From the NCBI GenBank assembly GCA_905215115.1, contig CAJMOP010000055.1, positions 1 to 12,305 of the forward strand: 12,305 bases of DNA. Direction: 5' to 3'. Below are positions 5,924 to 12,305 of this stretch, piece by piece (position 1 is the stretch's first letter; every line of letters starts with the position of its first letter). Origin of the DNA: an uncultured bacterium. Its GTDB lineage: Bacteria > Actinomycetota > Coriobacteriia > Coriobacteriales > Coriobacteriaceae. Position numbers and translations under genes: made by a program. The notes under the pieces were generated by a model. That model made no database searches, was not told the DNA's origin, and worked only from the letters and a program-made list of their open reading frames with translations.

Positions 5924-6928
5924 TTAGGCCTTGAGGGCCTCCTCGACGGCGACAGCGCAGGCGACGGTGGCACCGACCATGGGGTTGTTGCCCATGCCGA
6001 TGAGACCCATCATGTCGACGTGCGCAGGCACGGAGGAAGAACCGGCGAACTGGGCGTCGGAGTGCATGCGGCCCATGGTATCGGTCATGCCGTAAGAGGC
6101 AGGGCCGGCACCCATGTTGTCCGGGTGCAGAGTACGGCCGGTGCCGCCACCAGAAGCGACAGAGAAGTACTTCTTGCCAGCCTCGAGGCGCTCCTTCTTG
6201 TAGGTGCCAGCGACGGGGTGCTGGAAGCGCGTGGGGTTGGTGGAGTTACCGGTGATCGAGATGTCGACGTTCTCGTGCCACATGATGGCAACGCCCTCGC
6301 GGACGTCGTCGGAGCCGTAGCAGTTAACGGCAGCGCGGGGACCATCGGAGTAGGGGATGGTCTCGACGACCTTGAGCTCGCCCGTGTAGTAGTCGAACTG
6401 AGTCTTCACATAGGTGAAGCCGTTGATGCGGGCGATGATCTGAGCAGCGTCCTTGCCCAGACCGTTGAGGATGACGCGCAGCGGCTTCTTGCGAGCCTTG
6501 TTGGCGTTCAGAGCCAGGCCGATAGCGCCCTCGGCGGCAGCGAAGGATTCGTGGCCGGCCAGGAAGGCAAAGCACTCGGTGTCGTCGGAGAGCAGCATAG
6601 CGCCCAGGTTGCCGTGGCCCAGACCGACCTTGCGGTCCTCGGCGACGGAGCCGGGAACGGTGAAGGCCTGGATGCCTTCGCCGATGATGGCAGCAGCCTC
6701 AGAAGCGGACTTGGCGCCACGCTTGACAGCGAGAGCACAACCGAGGGTGTAGGCCCACTCGGCGTTCTGGAAGGCGATGGACTGGGTGTTGTTGACGATC
6801 TCACGCGGGTTGAAGCCCTTGTCGGTGCAGATCTGCAGAGCTTCCTCGAGGGAGGCGATGCCGTTGTCGGCGAGGCACTTGTTGATCTTGTCAGCGCGGC
6901 GCTCGTAACCTTCGAACGTAACAGTCAT
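5924..6928 (-). CDS. GGGtGRT protein
   Basis: A 334-residue protein that carries the motif naming its family, GGGTGRT, at residues 260-266, followed by a conserved-looking LHPDNMGAGPASYGMTDTMG stretch (267-286). Other glycine-rich stretches are GHGNLGAML (104-112) and LIGMGNNPMVGA (309-320). The length matches the roughly 330-residue family. No signal peptide or obvious membrane segment is visible, so it is probably cytosolic. The biochemical role of the family is, as far as I know, undetermined. The gene starts 18 bases after the stop codon of an IscU-like scaffold gene, with AGGGAGG as ribosome-binding site, and the pair ends in a shared terminator, so they form one operon. That pairing suggests, but does not prove, work on an Fe-S cluster or a metal cofactor. 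Four Cys (18, 34, 64, 119) plus Cys203 and Cys324 are scattered and form no CxxC motif. Confidence 0.9.
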   Translation of the reverse strand: MTVTFEGYERRADKINKCLADNGIASLEEALQICTDKGFNPREIVNNTQSIAFQNAEWAYTLGCALAVKRGAKSASEAAAIIGEGIQAFTVPGSVAEDRKVGLGHGNLGAMLLSDDTECFAFLAGHESFAAAEGAIGLALNANKARKKPLRVILNGLGKDAAQIIARINGFTYVKTQFDYYTGELKVVETIPYSDGPRAAVNCYGSDDVREGVAIMWHENVDISITGNSTNPTRFQHPVAGTYKKERLEAGKKYFSVASGGGTGRTLHPDNMGAGPASYGMTDTMGRMHSDAQFAGSSSVPAHVDMMGLIGMGNNPMVGATVACAVAVEEALKA

Positions 6929-6946
6929 AGTTATTTCCCTCCCTTT

Positions 6947-7681
6947 CTACTCGTGAACCGGGAACACGCTGGCGACGGAGTGAGTCTCCTCGTCGGTGCG
7001 CGGGTCGATGTACTTGGCAGCGTTCTCCCACTGACCATAGTGGCCCATAGCGCCAGCGATGGCCTCCTCGGGGGTCTTGCCGGCCTTGACGGCGTCGGTG
7101 AACTTGCCGAGGTTCAGGAACTCGAATGCGATGATCTCGTTCTTGTCGTTGAGAGCCATGCGGGTGACGTAGCCCTGAGCGAGCTCGAGGTAACGAGCGC
7201 CCTTGGCCTTGGTGCCGAACATGGTGCCGACCTGAGAGCGAAGGCCCTTGCCGAGGTCGTCGAGGGAGGCGCCCACGGGCAGGCCGCCCTCGGAGAACGC
7301 GGTCTGGCTGCGGCCGTAAACGATCTGCAGGAAGATCTCGCGCATAGCAACGTTGATGGCGTCGCAGACGAGGTCGGTGTTGAGGGCCTCGAGGATGGTC
7401 TTACCGGGAAGGATCTCGGAAGCCATGGCGGCAGAGTGGGTCATGCCCGAGCAGCCGATGGTCTCAACGAGGGCCTCCTCGATGATGCCGTCCTTGACGT
7501 TCAGCGTGAGCTTGCAGGCGCCCTGCTGAGGTGCGCACCAACCCACACCGTGCGTAAGACCGGAGATGTCGGAAATCTCCTTAGCCTGGACCCACTTGCC
7601 CTCCTCGGGGATGGGTGCGGGGCCGTGGTATGCACCCTTGGCAACGGGGCACATGTTCTCCACTTCCTGTGAGTACTGCAT
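6947..7681 (-). CDS. IscU/NifU-like iron-sulfur cluster scaffold-like protein
   Basis: A 244-residue cytosolic protein with an IscU-like core at about residues 45-125. GWCAPQQGACKL supplies Cys49 and Cys56, GIIEEALVETIGCSGM has Cys77 where IscU has its second cluster Cys, and DLVCDAI has Cys106 near the third. The core is followed by about 120 residues not found in classic IscU, including a TPEEAIAGAMGHYGQWENAAKYI segment, so this is a larger scaffold-like variant. I set the start at 7681, where AGGAG lies four bases upstream; the longer in-frame ATG at 7765 adds a basic 28-residue tail with no ribosome-binding site and would overlap the promoter region. It is the first gene of an operon with the GGGtGRT protein. 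It is separate from the SUF operon, which has its own SufU scaffold. The Fe-S role is inferred from homology. Confidence 0.85.
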   Translation of the reverse strand: MQYSQEVENMCPVAKGAYHGPAPIPEEGKWVQAKEISDISGLTHGVGWCAPQQGACKLTLNVKDGIIEEALVETIGCSGMTHSAAMASEILPGKTILEALNTDLVCDAINVAMREIFLQIVYGRSQTAFSEGGLPVGASLDDLGKGLRSQVGTMFGTKAKGARYLELAQGYVTRMALNDKNEIIAFEFLNLGKFTDAVKAGKTPEEAIAGAMGHYGQWENAAKYIDPRTDEETHSVASVFPVHE

Positions 7682-7753
7682 GCCTCTCCTCTCTATCGTG
7701 TTGGCGTCCCGTCTGGGGGTCGTGGCTGGCGATTGCCGGGCGACCCTTCGAAA

Positions 7754-7780
7754 GGGACATGACATGCAGTCCCTATAATA
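7754..7780 (-). promoter_or_regulatory. Probable promoter and palindrome upstream of the scaffold gene
   Basis: On the minus strand TATTAT (7775-7780) is a plausible -10 box about 94 bases before the start codon. GGGAC-N10-GTCCC (7754-7773) begins one base after it, where a repressor site would overlap the transcription start. No good -35 hexamer is present, so an activator or an alternative sigma factor is possible. The 403-bp gap to the RAYT-like gene holds no believable reading frame. Confidence 0.4.
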
Positions 7781-8022
7781 CCGCGAAATGCACGGAATAT
7801 TCGGCGAACGGCTCAGTTTTCGTAGCGAGAAGTCCGGAAGTTTTAATTGAAACGGTTTAACTATATGTTCTGTGGTCGCGAACTTCCGTAGAGGGGGTTC
7901 GTCTTGGGCAAGCTTTTGGTCAGCTCTTGTATGCGTTGCGGGGTCTGACCTGTTGCAACGGTGCCGTTCGCCGCCCGTTTACTGCCTTTGGCCGCGCGAG
8001 TGTATTGTTTTGCGTGAATGTT

Positions 8023-8051
8023 TTGATGGCGCGCTTCAATCGTGCTGTATT
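8023..8051 (+). promoter_or_regulatory. Possible promoter of the RAYT-like gene
   Basis: TTGATG (8023-8028) and TGTATT (8046-8051) are 17 bases apart and match four of six consensus positions each. Transcription would start about 27 bases before the ATG at 8085. The match is moderate only. Confidence 0.35.
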
Positions 8052-8084
8052 TGATGGTGAGCGGATCCCGGGGAAGGGAGCGCC

Positions 8085-8888
8085 ATGCAGCGCGTTTGGA
8101 GAACGGTTACCGGCTTTTACCATGTTTCGGCCCGTGGCATCGGAAAACAGATCATCTTTGAGACCGATGACGACCGGTGGGAGTTTTTGGAGCTGATGCG
8201 CAACTGCTGCCGCGAGGCCCAGGTGACGATTGTGGCGTGGTGTCTCATGAGCGACTGCGTGGATCTGGTGCTTTTGGATTACGAGGACGAAATGAGCGCA
8301 GCCATGCAGCGGCTGCTGTTGACGTATGCTCGTCGGTTCAATAAGCGCACTGGGCGCTCGGGCTGCCTATTTCGTGAACGTTTTGAGCGCCGCTCGCTCG
8401 ATATCGACTCGCAGGTGATGGGGGCTGTTCGCTCTGTGCACGCCGATCCGCAGGAGGCTGGCATCAGCTTAATCGAGCGCTATGCGTGGAGCAGCTTTGT
8501 CGAGTATCTACGGGCCTATGACAACGATATGACGAGGGGATTTTCCGACCCGTCTTGCGTGCTTGAGCTTTTTGGTTCTGCCAAGGCCTTTATTGCCTAT
8601 TCGCTTTCGACGCCCGATGCCTGTGAGCCTGCGATGCCCGATCTGGAAGAGACGGAGTGGGAGCGGCACGCCTTTGCCGAAAAGCTGGCGAAGGGTCTCG
8701 GGGTTCCGCTCCACGAGGTTAAAGCCGCATCGTCGGCGCAGCGCAATATCGTTATTCTTGGATTGCATGATGCCGGATTTACGGTGCGTCAGATTGAGCG
8801 GTATACGGGTATTGGCAAAAGTACCGTTTCTCGCATTGTGCGCGCCCGTGCGCCAGCGGCGGTGCTGACTGGTGGAAACGTGGTGTAG
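8085..8888 (+). CDS. RAYT-like (Y1 transposase family) protein lacking catalytic residues, with C-terminal HTH
   Basis: A 267-residue protein. Residues 1-145 follow the REP-associated tyrosine transposase layout: GFYHVSARGIGKQIIF (10-25), AWCLMSD (51-57), FNKRTGRSGCLFRERF (85-100), VRSVHADPQEAG (115-126) and YAWSSF (133-138). In active relatives the MPNHVHLL segment holds the metal-binding HUH histidines; here it reads MSDCVDLV, so Cys58 and Asp60 replace both. The nucleophilic Tyr of the ARYIHLNP segment is Ser117. Nicking activity is therefore very unlikely. Residues 222-253 look like a helix-turn-helix (LHDAGFTVRQIERYTGIGKSTVSRI), so the protein probably still binds DNA. The start has GGGAG four bases upstream. 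It may be a domesticated regulator, a repeat-binding protein, or a decaying relic with an intact frame. It stands alone, between the scaffold operon and a repeat-rich gap. Confidence 0.85.
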   Translation: MQRVWRTVTGFYHVSARGIGKQIIFETDDDRWEFLELMRNCCREAQVTIVAWCLMSDCVDLVLLDYEDEMSAAMQRLLLTYARRFNKRTGRSGCLFRERFERRSLDIDSQVMGAVRSVHADPQEAGISLIERYAWSSFVEYLRAYDNDMTRGFSDPSCVLELFGSAKAFIAYSLSTPDACEPAMPDLEETEWERHAFAEKLAKGLGVPLHEVKAASSAQRNIVILGLHDAGFTVRQIERYTGIGKSTVSRIVRARAPAAVLTGGNVV

Positions 8889-9479
8889 GGTCGCCTGTGC
8901 ACCGCAGCCGGGGTCGCCCATTCGCCACAACTATTGTTCTAAAAGCTTGGTGCGGTAACTGCGCATCTAGATTTGCATAGAACGGTCGCCTTCATGCATA
9001 AAATAACGGCTTAGTTAGGTTTGGCCTGTGCCTACCCCCGTCTACTCCGTGCAAAAAGCGGAGTATTCAGCATCGTGGTACTGTCGGCACCGTCGCAATC
9101 TTGAAACATACGGCCTCCGAAGCGATTTGTACCTACCGATGAGCCTCCGAAGCTCATGTTTGCGCCCCCTGAGACCTCGATGCTTGTTCTAAATCGCAAT
9201 GTAAAGGCGACTTGAGTTGTTGATTAACACTTCCGATGCGTATACACACAGCTTGGCGTGCTGAATACTCGCAAAAATGCACGCCGCACCCTAGGGGACC
9301 CGTCTGTGGCATACGCAAAGCGAACCGGAGTCCAGCGGGGCAGGACATGGGACGTTGCGTGGAGTGTCCGTGGCCCTGCCGCAAGCCATTGGTGCTGTGG
9401 AGAACATCCGTGTTCGCGGTTGGCCGTGCGTTTAATGACGGACGGGGCGCCGGACGCGTGGACTGTGTGTGCTCGTTAT
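8889..9479. other. Long non-coding gap with repeats after the RAYT-like gene
   Basis: I see no believable gene in this stretch of about 590 bp between two convergent genes. It does hold structured DNA: an inverted pair at 9048-9072 and 9259-9283, an 11-bp direct repeat at 9113-9123 and 9143-9153, TTGTTCTAAA at 8934 and 9184, and a bulged hairpin GCGG..CAGG / CCTGCCGC at 9335-9344 and 9375-9382. No clear terminator for the RAYT-like gene is present. It may be eroded mobile DNA or an unknown structured RNA. Confidence 0.5.
9048..9283. repeat. Inverted repeat pair, BIME-like or small-element ends
   Basis: The segment 9048-9072 and the reverse complement of 9259-9283 both begin CGTGCA and end AGTATTCAGCA, with an A-run/T-run of similar length between. 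Each arm can also fold alone: ACTCCG/CGGAGT at 9044-9064 and GGCGTGC/GCACGCC at 9255-9285. The arms enclose 186 bp. Paired inverted hairpins next to a RAYT-family gene recall bacterial interspersed mosaic elements, though the match to known REPs cannot be tested here. Confidence 0.5.
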
Positions 9480-9513
9480 AAAAAGCCGGGCCGCCCGTAT
9501 CGGGCGGCCCGGC
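9480..9513 (-). terminator. Terminator of the SUF operon
   Basis: A perfect 13-bp GC-rich stem, GCCGGGCCGCCCG (9485-9497) with its complement at 9501-9513, has a three-base loop and is followed on the minus strand by TTTTTATAA. It lies 29 bases after the sufU stop codon. Confidence 0.95.
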
Positions 9514-9542
9514 AATCAAAATCCTTGGATTTGGGGCATCCG

Positions 9543-9977
9543 CTACTGGTTAGCTTGCCCTTCGAGCATGCCGTCGAGGGTGCGCCAGGCGAGCTCGGCG
9601 CACTTGACGCGGGCGGGCATGTGTGAGATGTCCTGGAGCTGGGCGGCCTCGTCCAGGTCTTCCAGGTCTTCCTCGGAGAGCTGCTCGCCGCGGATCATAG
9701 CCAGGAAGAGCCCGGCCAGACGGCGTGCCTCCTCGACCGTCTCGCCGGTGATGAGGTCGGCCATGATGTCGGCCGAGGCCTGGCTGATGGCGCAGCCGTG
9801 ACCGGTAAACGAGGCCTCCTCGATAATGCCGCTTTCGACACGCAGCTGCAAGGTGAGCTCGTCGCCGCAGCTGGGGTTGATGCCGTCGTGCTCGTGCGTG
9901 GGGGCATCCATCTCGTACTTGTAGTCGGGGTGCGAGTTGTGCTCCATAAACGTGGTGGAGGTGTACAGATTACCCAT
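9543..9977 (-). CDS. sufU: SufU iron-sulfur assembly protein
   Basis: A 144-residue IscU-fold protein of the SUF pathway. In Firmicutes SufU is a zinc-dependent sulfurtransferase that takes persulfide sulfur from SufS rather than a classic scaffold. The zinc ligands are in place: Cys37 and Asp39 in NPSCGDE, Cys62 in GHGCAIS and Cys126 in RVKCAELA. The SufU-type insert between the second and third Cys (residues about 95-120, acidic) is present and separates it from IscU. Its start codon overlaps the end of sufS by eight bases (ATGGGTAA), which implies translational coupling and matched amounts of the two partners. It is the last gene of the operon, before a strong terminator. SufU is also distinct from the larger scaffold-like protein at 6947-7681, so the cell has at least two U-type proteins. 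Confidence 0.95.
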   Translation of the reverse strand: MGNLYTSTTFMEHNSHPDYKYEMDAPTHEHDGINPSCGDELTLQLRVESGIIEEASFTGHGCAISQASADIMADLITGETVEEARRLAGLFLAMIRGEQLSEEDLEDLDEAAQLQDISHMPARVKCAELAWRTLDGMLEGQANQ

Positions 9978-11295
9978 TGAACGTGCTCCAAACGTGACGC
10001 AGTCCGGCGATGAACTTGTCGATGTCGGCCTTGTCGTTGTAGAAGGCCACGCTGGCGCGGCAGCAGGCGAGGTTCTCGACGCCCAGCCAGGTTAGCAGTG
10101 GCTGTGCACAGTGGTGACCGGCGCGGATACAGACGCCGTCCATGTCCATGATGCTCGCGACATCGTGCGGGTGGATGCCCTTGACATTAAAGCTCACGAC
10201 GCCGTGATGGTTGTCCCAGTAGATGGAGCCGATGATCTGGACAAAGTCGAGCTGCATGAGCTCGCCCATCAGGTAGTGGACGAGTGCCTGCTCGCGTGCC
10301 TGGATGTTTTCATAGCCCACCGTGTTGACGAGGTAGTCGAGGGCGGCGCCTGTGGCGAAGATGCCGGCGGCGTCCTGCGTGCCGGCCTCGAACTTCTCGG
10401 GGACGGGCGCCCAGACGGCGTCCTGCTCGGTGACCGAGTCGATCATCTCGCCGCCGGTGAGCATGGGCGGCATGGCGTTGAGCAGGTCCATCTTGCCCCA
10501 CAGCAAGCCGATACCCATGGGGCCCATGGCCTTGTGCGCGCTAAAGGCAAAGAAGTCGGCGCCCAGATCGGCCACATCGACCGGCATGTGCGGCAGCGAC
10601 TGCGCGCCGTCGACGACCAGATAACCGCCATACTTGTGCACGAGCTTGCCGAGGTTCTTGACTGGGTTCTCGACGCCTAGCACGTTGGAGACCTGACCCA
10701 CGGCCAGAATCTTGGTTTTGGGGCCAACCTTGGCAAGCACTTCTTCGGTGGTGAGCTGGCCGGTCTTGGTGGGGTAGAGGTAGACGAGCTTGGCGCCGGT
10801 CTCGCGGCAGACCTGCTGCCAAGGAATCAGGTTGGAGTGGTGCTCCATGATGGTGATGACGACCTCGTCGCCGGGCTCCAGCACCGTGGGCGCAAAGCTC
10901 TTGGCGACCAGGTTGAGCGACTCGCTGGTGTTGCGGGTGAAGATGATCTCGTTGGCCTGGGAAGCGCCGATGAGATCGGCGATCTGCTGGCGCACCTTCG
11001 CGATAGCGTCGGTGGCCTCGACGGATAGCGAGTACAGGCCGCGCAGCGGGTTGGCGTTCATGCGCTGGTAGAAGTCGCGCTCGGCGTCGAGCACGCAGGC
11101 GGGGCGCTGCGCGGTGGCAGCGCTATCGAGAAAGGCGATCTCGGGGTGCTGCTGGAACAGCGGGAACTGGCCCTTGTAGGGGTTGGTCTCGATGTCCACA
11201 GTGGGCCAGCCGCGCGAAGCCTCGTCGCTGGCGTCGAGCTCCATGGGCTCGGGGGCAGTACAGGTGTCGCATTTAACGTGCTCGGTGTCGATCAT
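9970..11295 (-). CDS. sufS: SufS cysteine desulfurase
   Basis: A 441-residue PLP enzyme that removes sulfur from L-cysteine as an enzyme-bound persulfide, giving alanine, and passes the sulfur to SufU. Landmarks: FLDSAATAQRP (55-65), TRNTSESLN (120-128), EHHSN with PLP-stacking His152, VVDGAQS with Asp229 and Gln232, FSAHKAMGP with Schiff-base Lys255, RAGHHCAQP with the persulfide Cys396, and CRASVAFYN with Arg413. These define the group II (SufS) class. The N-terminus is about 40 residues longer than usual and contains a CDTC motif (Cys9, Cys12) and an acidic stretch before the normal start near NPYKGQFP. The ATG overlaps the sufD stop by four bases (ATGA), and sufU overlaps its 3' end, so the operon is tightly coupled. 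Confidence 0.96.
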   Translation of the reverse strand: MIDTEHVKCDTCTAPEPMELDASDEASRGWPTVDIETNPYKGQFPLFQQHPEIAFLDSAATAQRPACVLDAERDFYQRMNANPLRGLYSLSVEATDAIAKVRQQIADLIGASQANEIIFTRNTSESLNLVAKSFAPTVLEPGDEVVITIMEHHSNLIPWQQVCRETGAKLVYLYPTKTGQLTTEEVLAKVGPKTKILAVGQVSNVLGVENPVKNLGKLVHKYGGYLVVDGAQSLPHMPVDVADLGADFFAFSAHKAMGPMGIGLLWGKMDLLNAMPPMLTGGEMIDSVTEQDAVWAPVPEKFEAGTQDAAGIFATGAALDYLVNTVGYENIQAREQALVHYLMGELMQLDFVQIIGSIYWDNHHGVVSFNVKGIHPHDVASIMDMDGVCIRAGHHCAQPLLTWLGVENLACCRASVAFYNDKADIDKFIAGLRHVWSTFNG

Positions 11296-12305
11296 GCGAG
11301 CTCCTCCTCAAAGTTGTCGATCAGGTTGTTGCCCAGGCGGACGACGGCGGCGCGGGTGCGCTCATCGGTGGCGGAAAGCGCGGCGTCCTCCAGCTTGGCG
11401 CGGATGAACAGGTCCTCGGCGGTGTTTTGGTCAAGGCCGCGGCAGGCGAGGTAGAACAGCTGCTCGTCGCGGACGTGGCCGATGGTGGCGCCGTGGTTGC
11501 CGGCGACGTCGTCCTCGTCGCACAGGATGACGGGGACAGTCTTGTTGTCGACGCCCTTGTTGGCCAGCAACACAGTTTCGCGTTCGGTGCCGGTTGCGCC
11601 CTTGCAGCCGTGCACGAGGTCGATGGTGCCGCGGTAGACCTTCTTGGACGTGCCGGTCAGCACGCCGTTGGCGTCGATCTCGCACTCGGTCTTGCGACCG
11701 CGGTGGCGCAGCTCGTAGTTAAAGTCGCGTACCTGCTCGCGGGCGCCCAGGTAATCGGTATCGATGGTCACCTTGGCGGTGTCGCCCAGCAGGTCGCCGG
11801 CAAGGCCGGTGGCGCTGGCGCCGGCACCCAGGACGGTGTGTTGCACGTTGACGCGCGCGCCCTCGTCCAGGAACAGGCCGGTGTCGTCGAGCGCGATCCA
11901 GCTATCGTCGAGCGTCTGCGTGCAGGTCACGTTGACGGTGGCGTACTCGTGGGCGCACACGCGTAGCACGGAGCCCACGACACCCTCGCCGGTAACAGGA
12001 GAGTCTAGGGCAATATGCAGGTCGAGCGTTGCGTGCGGGCGAGCGACGATGTCGATGGCGGCGATGGCCGCGGCGGCATCGACACCGCTCACACGCACGG
12101 TAACCGTGGCGTGCTGGTATGCGGGCGCATCGATGACGATGCGCTTGGTAGCGTGCTCGGCCAAGTAGGCGTAGGCAGCCTCGCCCATGCCGGTTTCGAA
12201 GGCTTCAGCAGGGGAGAGCTCCTCCTCGAGCTTGATGGCGCCAGCCTGATAGACGGATGTGGCGGGCACGTCGAGCTCGGTCTCGGGCGTGATACGGGCG
12301 CGGTC
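11292..12305 (-). CDS. sufD: SufD, Fe-S scaffold complex subunit, 5' end cut by window
   Basis: At least 337 residues of SufD, which with SufB and the ATPase SufC forms the SufBC2D complex on which Fe-S clusters are built. The C-terminal SufB/SufD beta-helix core is recognisable: GVLTGTSKKVYRGTIDLVHG, then CDEDDVAGNHGATIGHVRDE, with the conserved cluster-site His in the GNHGAT segment, and QLFYLACRGLDQNTAEDLFI close to the C-terminus. The frame stays open to the last base of the window, so the true start lies outside. A GTG at 12269 is a possible but unneeded start, and 12 further codons are readable upstream. The 3' end overlaps sufS by four bases. SufB and SufC are expected just beyond the right edge. 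Confidence 0.92.
   Translation of the reverse strand, partial: DRARITPETELDVPATSVYQAGAIKLEEELSPAEAFETGMGEAAYAYLAEHATKRIVIDAPAYQHATVTVRVSGVDAAAAIAAIDIVARPHATLDLHIALDSPVTGEGVVGSVLRVCAHEYATVNVTCTQTLDDSWIALDDTGLFLDEGARVNVQHTVLGAGASATGLAGDLLGDTAKVTIDTDYLGAREQVRDFNYELRHRGRKTECEIDANGVLTGTSKKVYRGTIDLVHGCKGATGTERETVLLANKGVDNKTVPVILCDEDDVAGNHGATIGHVRDEQLFYLACRGLDQNTAEDLFIRAKLEDAALSATDERTRAAVVRLGNNLIDNFEEELA

Noticed and set aside
5903..7672. 589-codon open frame on the plus strand
   Set aside because: It is the exact antisense of two well-supported minus-strand genes in the same codon register, and its Val/Gly/Asp-rich composition mirrors their codons. It is a product of codon bias.
8508..8930. 140-codon minus-strand frame inside the RAYT-like gene
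   Set aside because: It is antisense to a recognisable protein and has no family-like motif or start signal.
9154..9626. Overlapping 120-codon frames on both strands in the gap before sufU
   Set aside because: They lack ribosome-binding sites, run into terminators or sufU antisense, and show no domain-like sequence.

Overview
This is a GC-rich chromosomal window from what looks like a gut Coriobacteriia actinobacterium, probably Collinsella or a close relative. The assignment rests on GC-rich codon use, a SUF-type iron-sulfur operon in the order sufD-sufS-sufU, a GGGtGRT protein paired with an IscU-like scaffold, and the style of the tRNA cluster. It is inference from family resemblance, not a database match.

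Layout. The left part (1-2356) holds two minus-strand metabolic genes: a ROK-family fructokinase with a zinc-site signature, and a class I PLP aminotransferase ending in a strong intrinsic terminator. From 2467 to 2857 a plus-strand tRNA transcription unit carries tRNA-His(GTG) and two almost identical tRNA-Lys(CTT) genes, closed by a terminator. Just beyond it (2858-3078) the 3' end of tRNA-Lys, a terminator hairpin and a flanking 22-mer recur about 177 bp downstream, with an array of tiny hairpins between. Next comes a dinD-type gene on the minus strand with an in-frame TGA replacing a Trp codon.

The middle (4068-7681) is minus strand. It has an orphan fumarate-reductase/aspartate-oxidase-like flavoprotein, an intergenic region with a terminator plus a second inverted repeat built from the same heptamers, and a two-gene operon of an IscU/NifU-like scaffold followed by a GGGtGRT protein. 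That pair almost entirely lacks TTA, CTA and TCA codons, which suggests high expression.

The right part has one plus-strand gene (8085-8888). It encodes a REP-associated-tyrosine-transposase-like protein whose HUH histidines and catalytic tyrosine are replaced, fused to a C-terminal helix-turn-helix. About 650 bp of apparently non-coding DNA with inverted and direct repeats follows. The window closes with the 3' part of a SUF operon on the minus strand (sufD, cut by the window edge, then sufS and sufU), tightly overlapped and ended by a strong terminator.

Functional reading. SufS, SufU and SufD make up part of the main Fe-S assembly machine. The scaffold-like/GGGtGRT pair lies about 1.9 kb away and may be a second, poorly described Fe-S-related module. 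The other genes look like independent housekeeping or eroding accessory loci. The strongest leads for something undescribed are the scaffold/GGGtGRT pair, the catalytically dead RAYT-HTH protein, and the duplicated tRNA-Lys 3' end.
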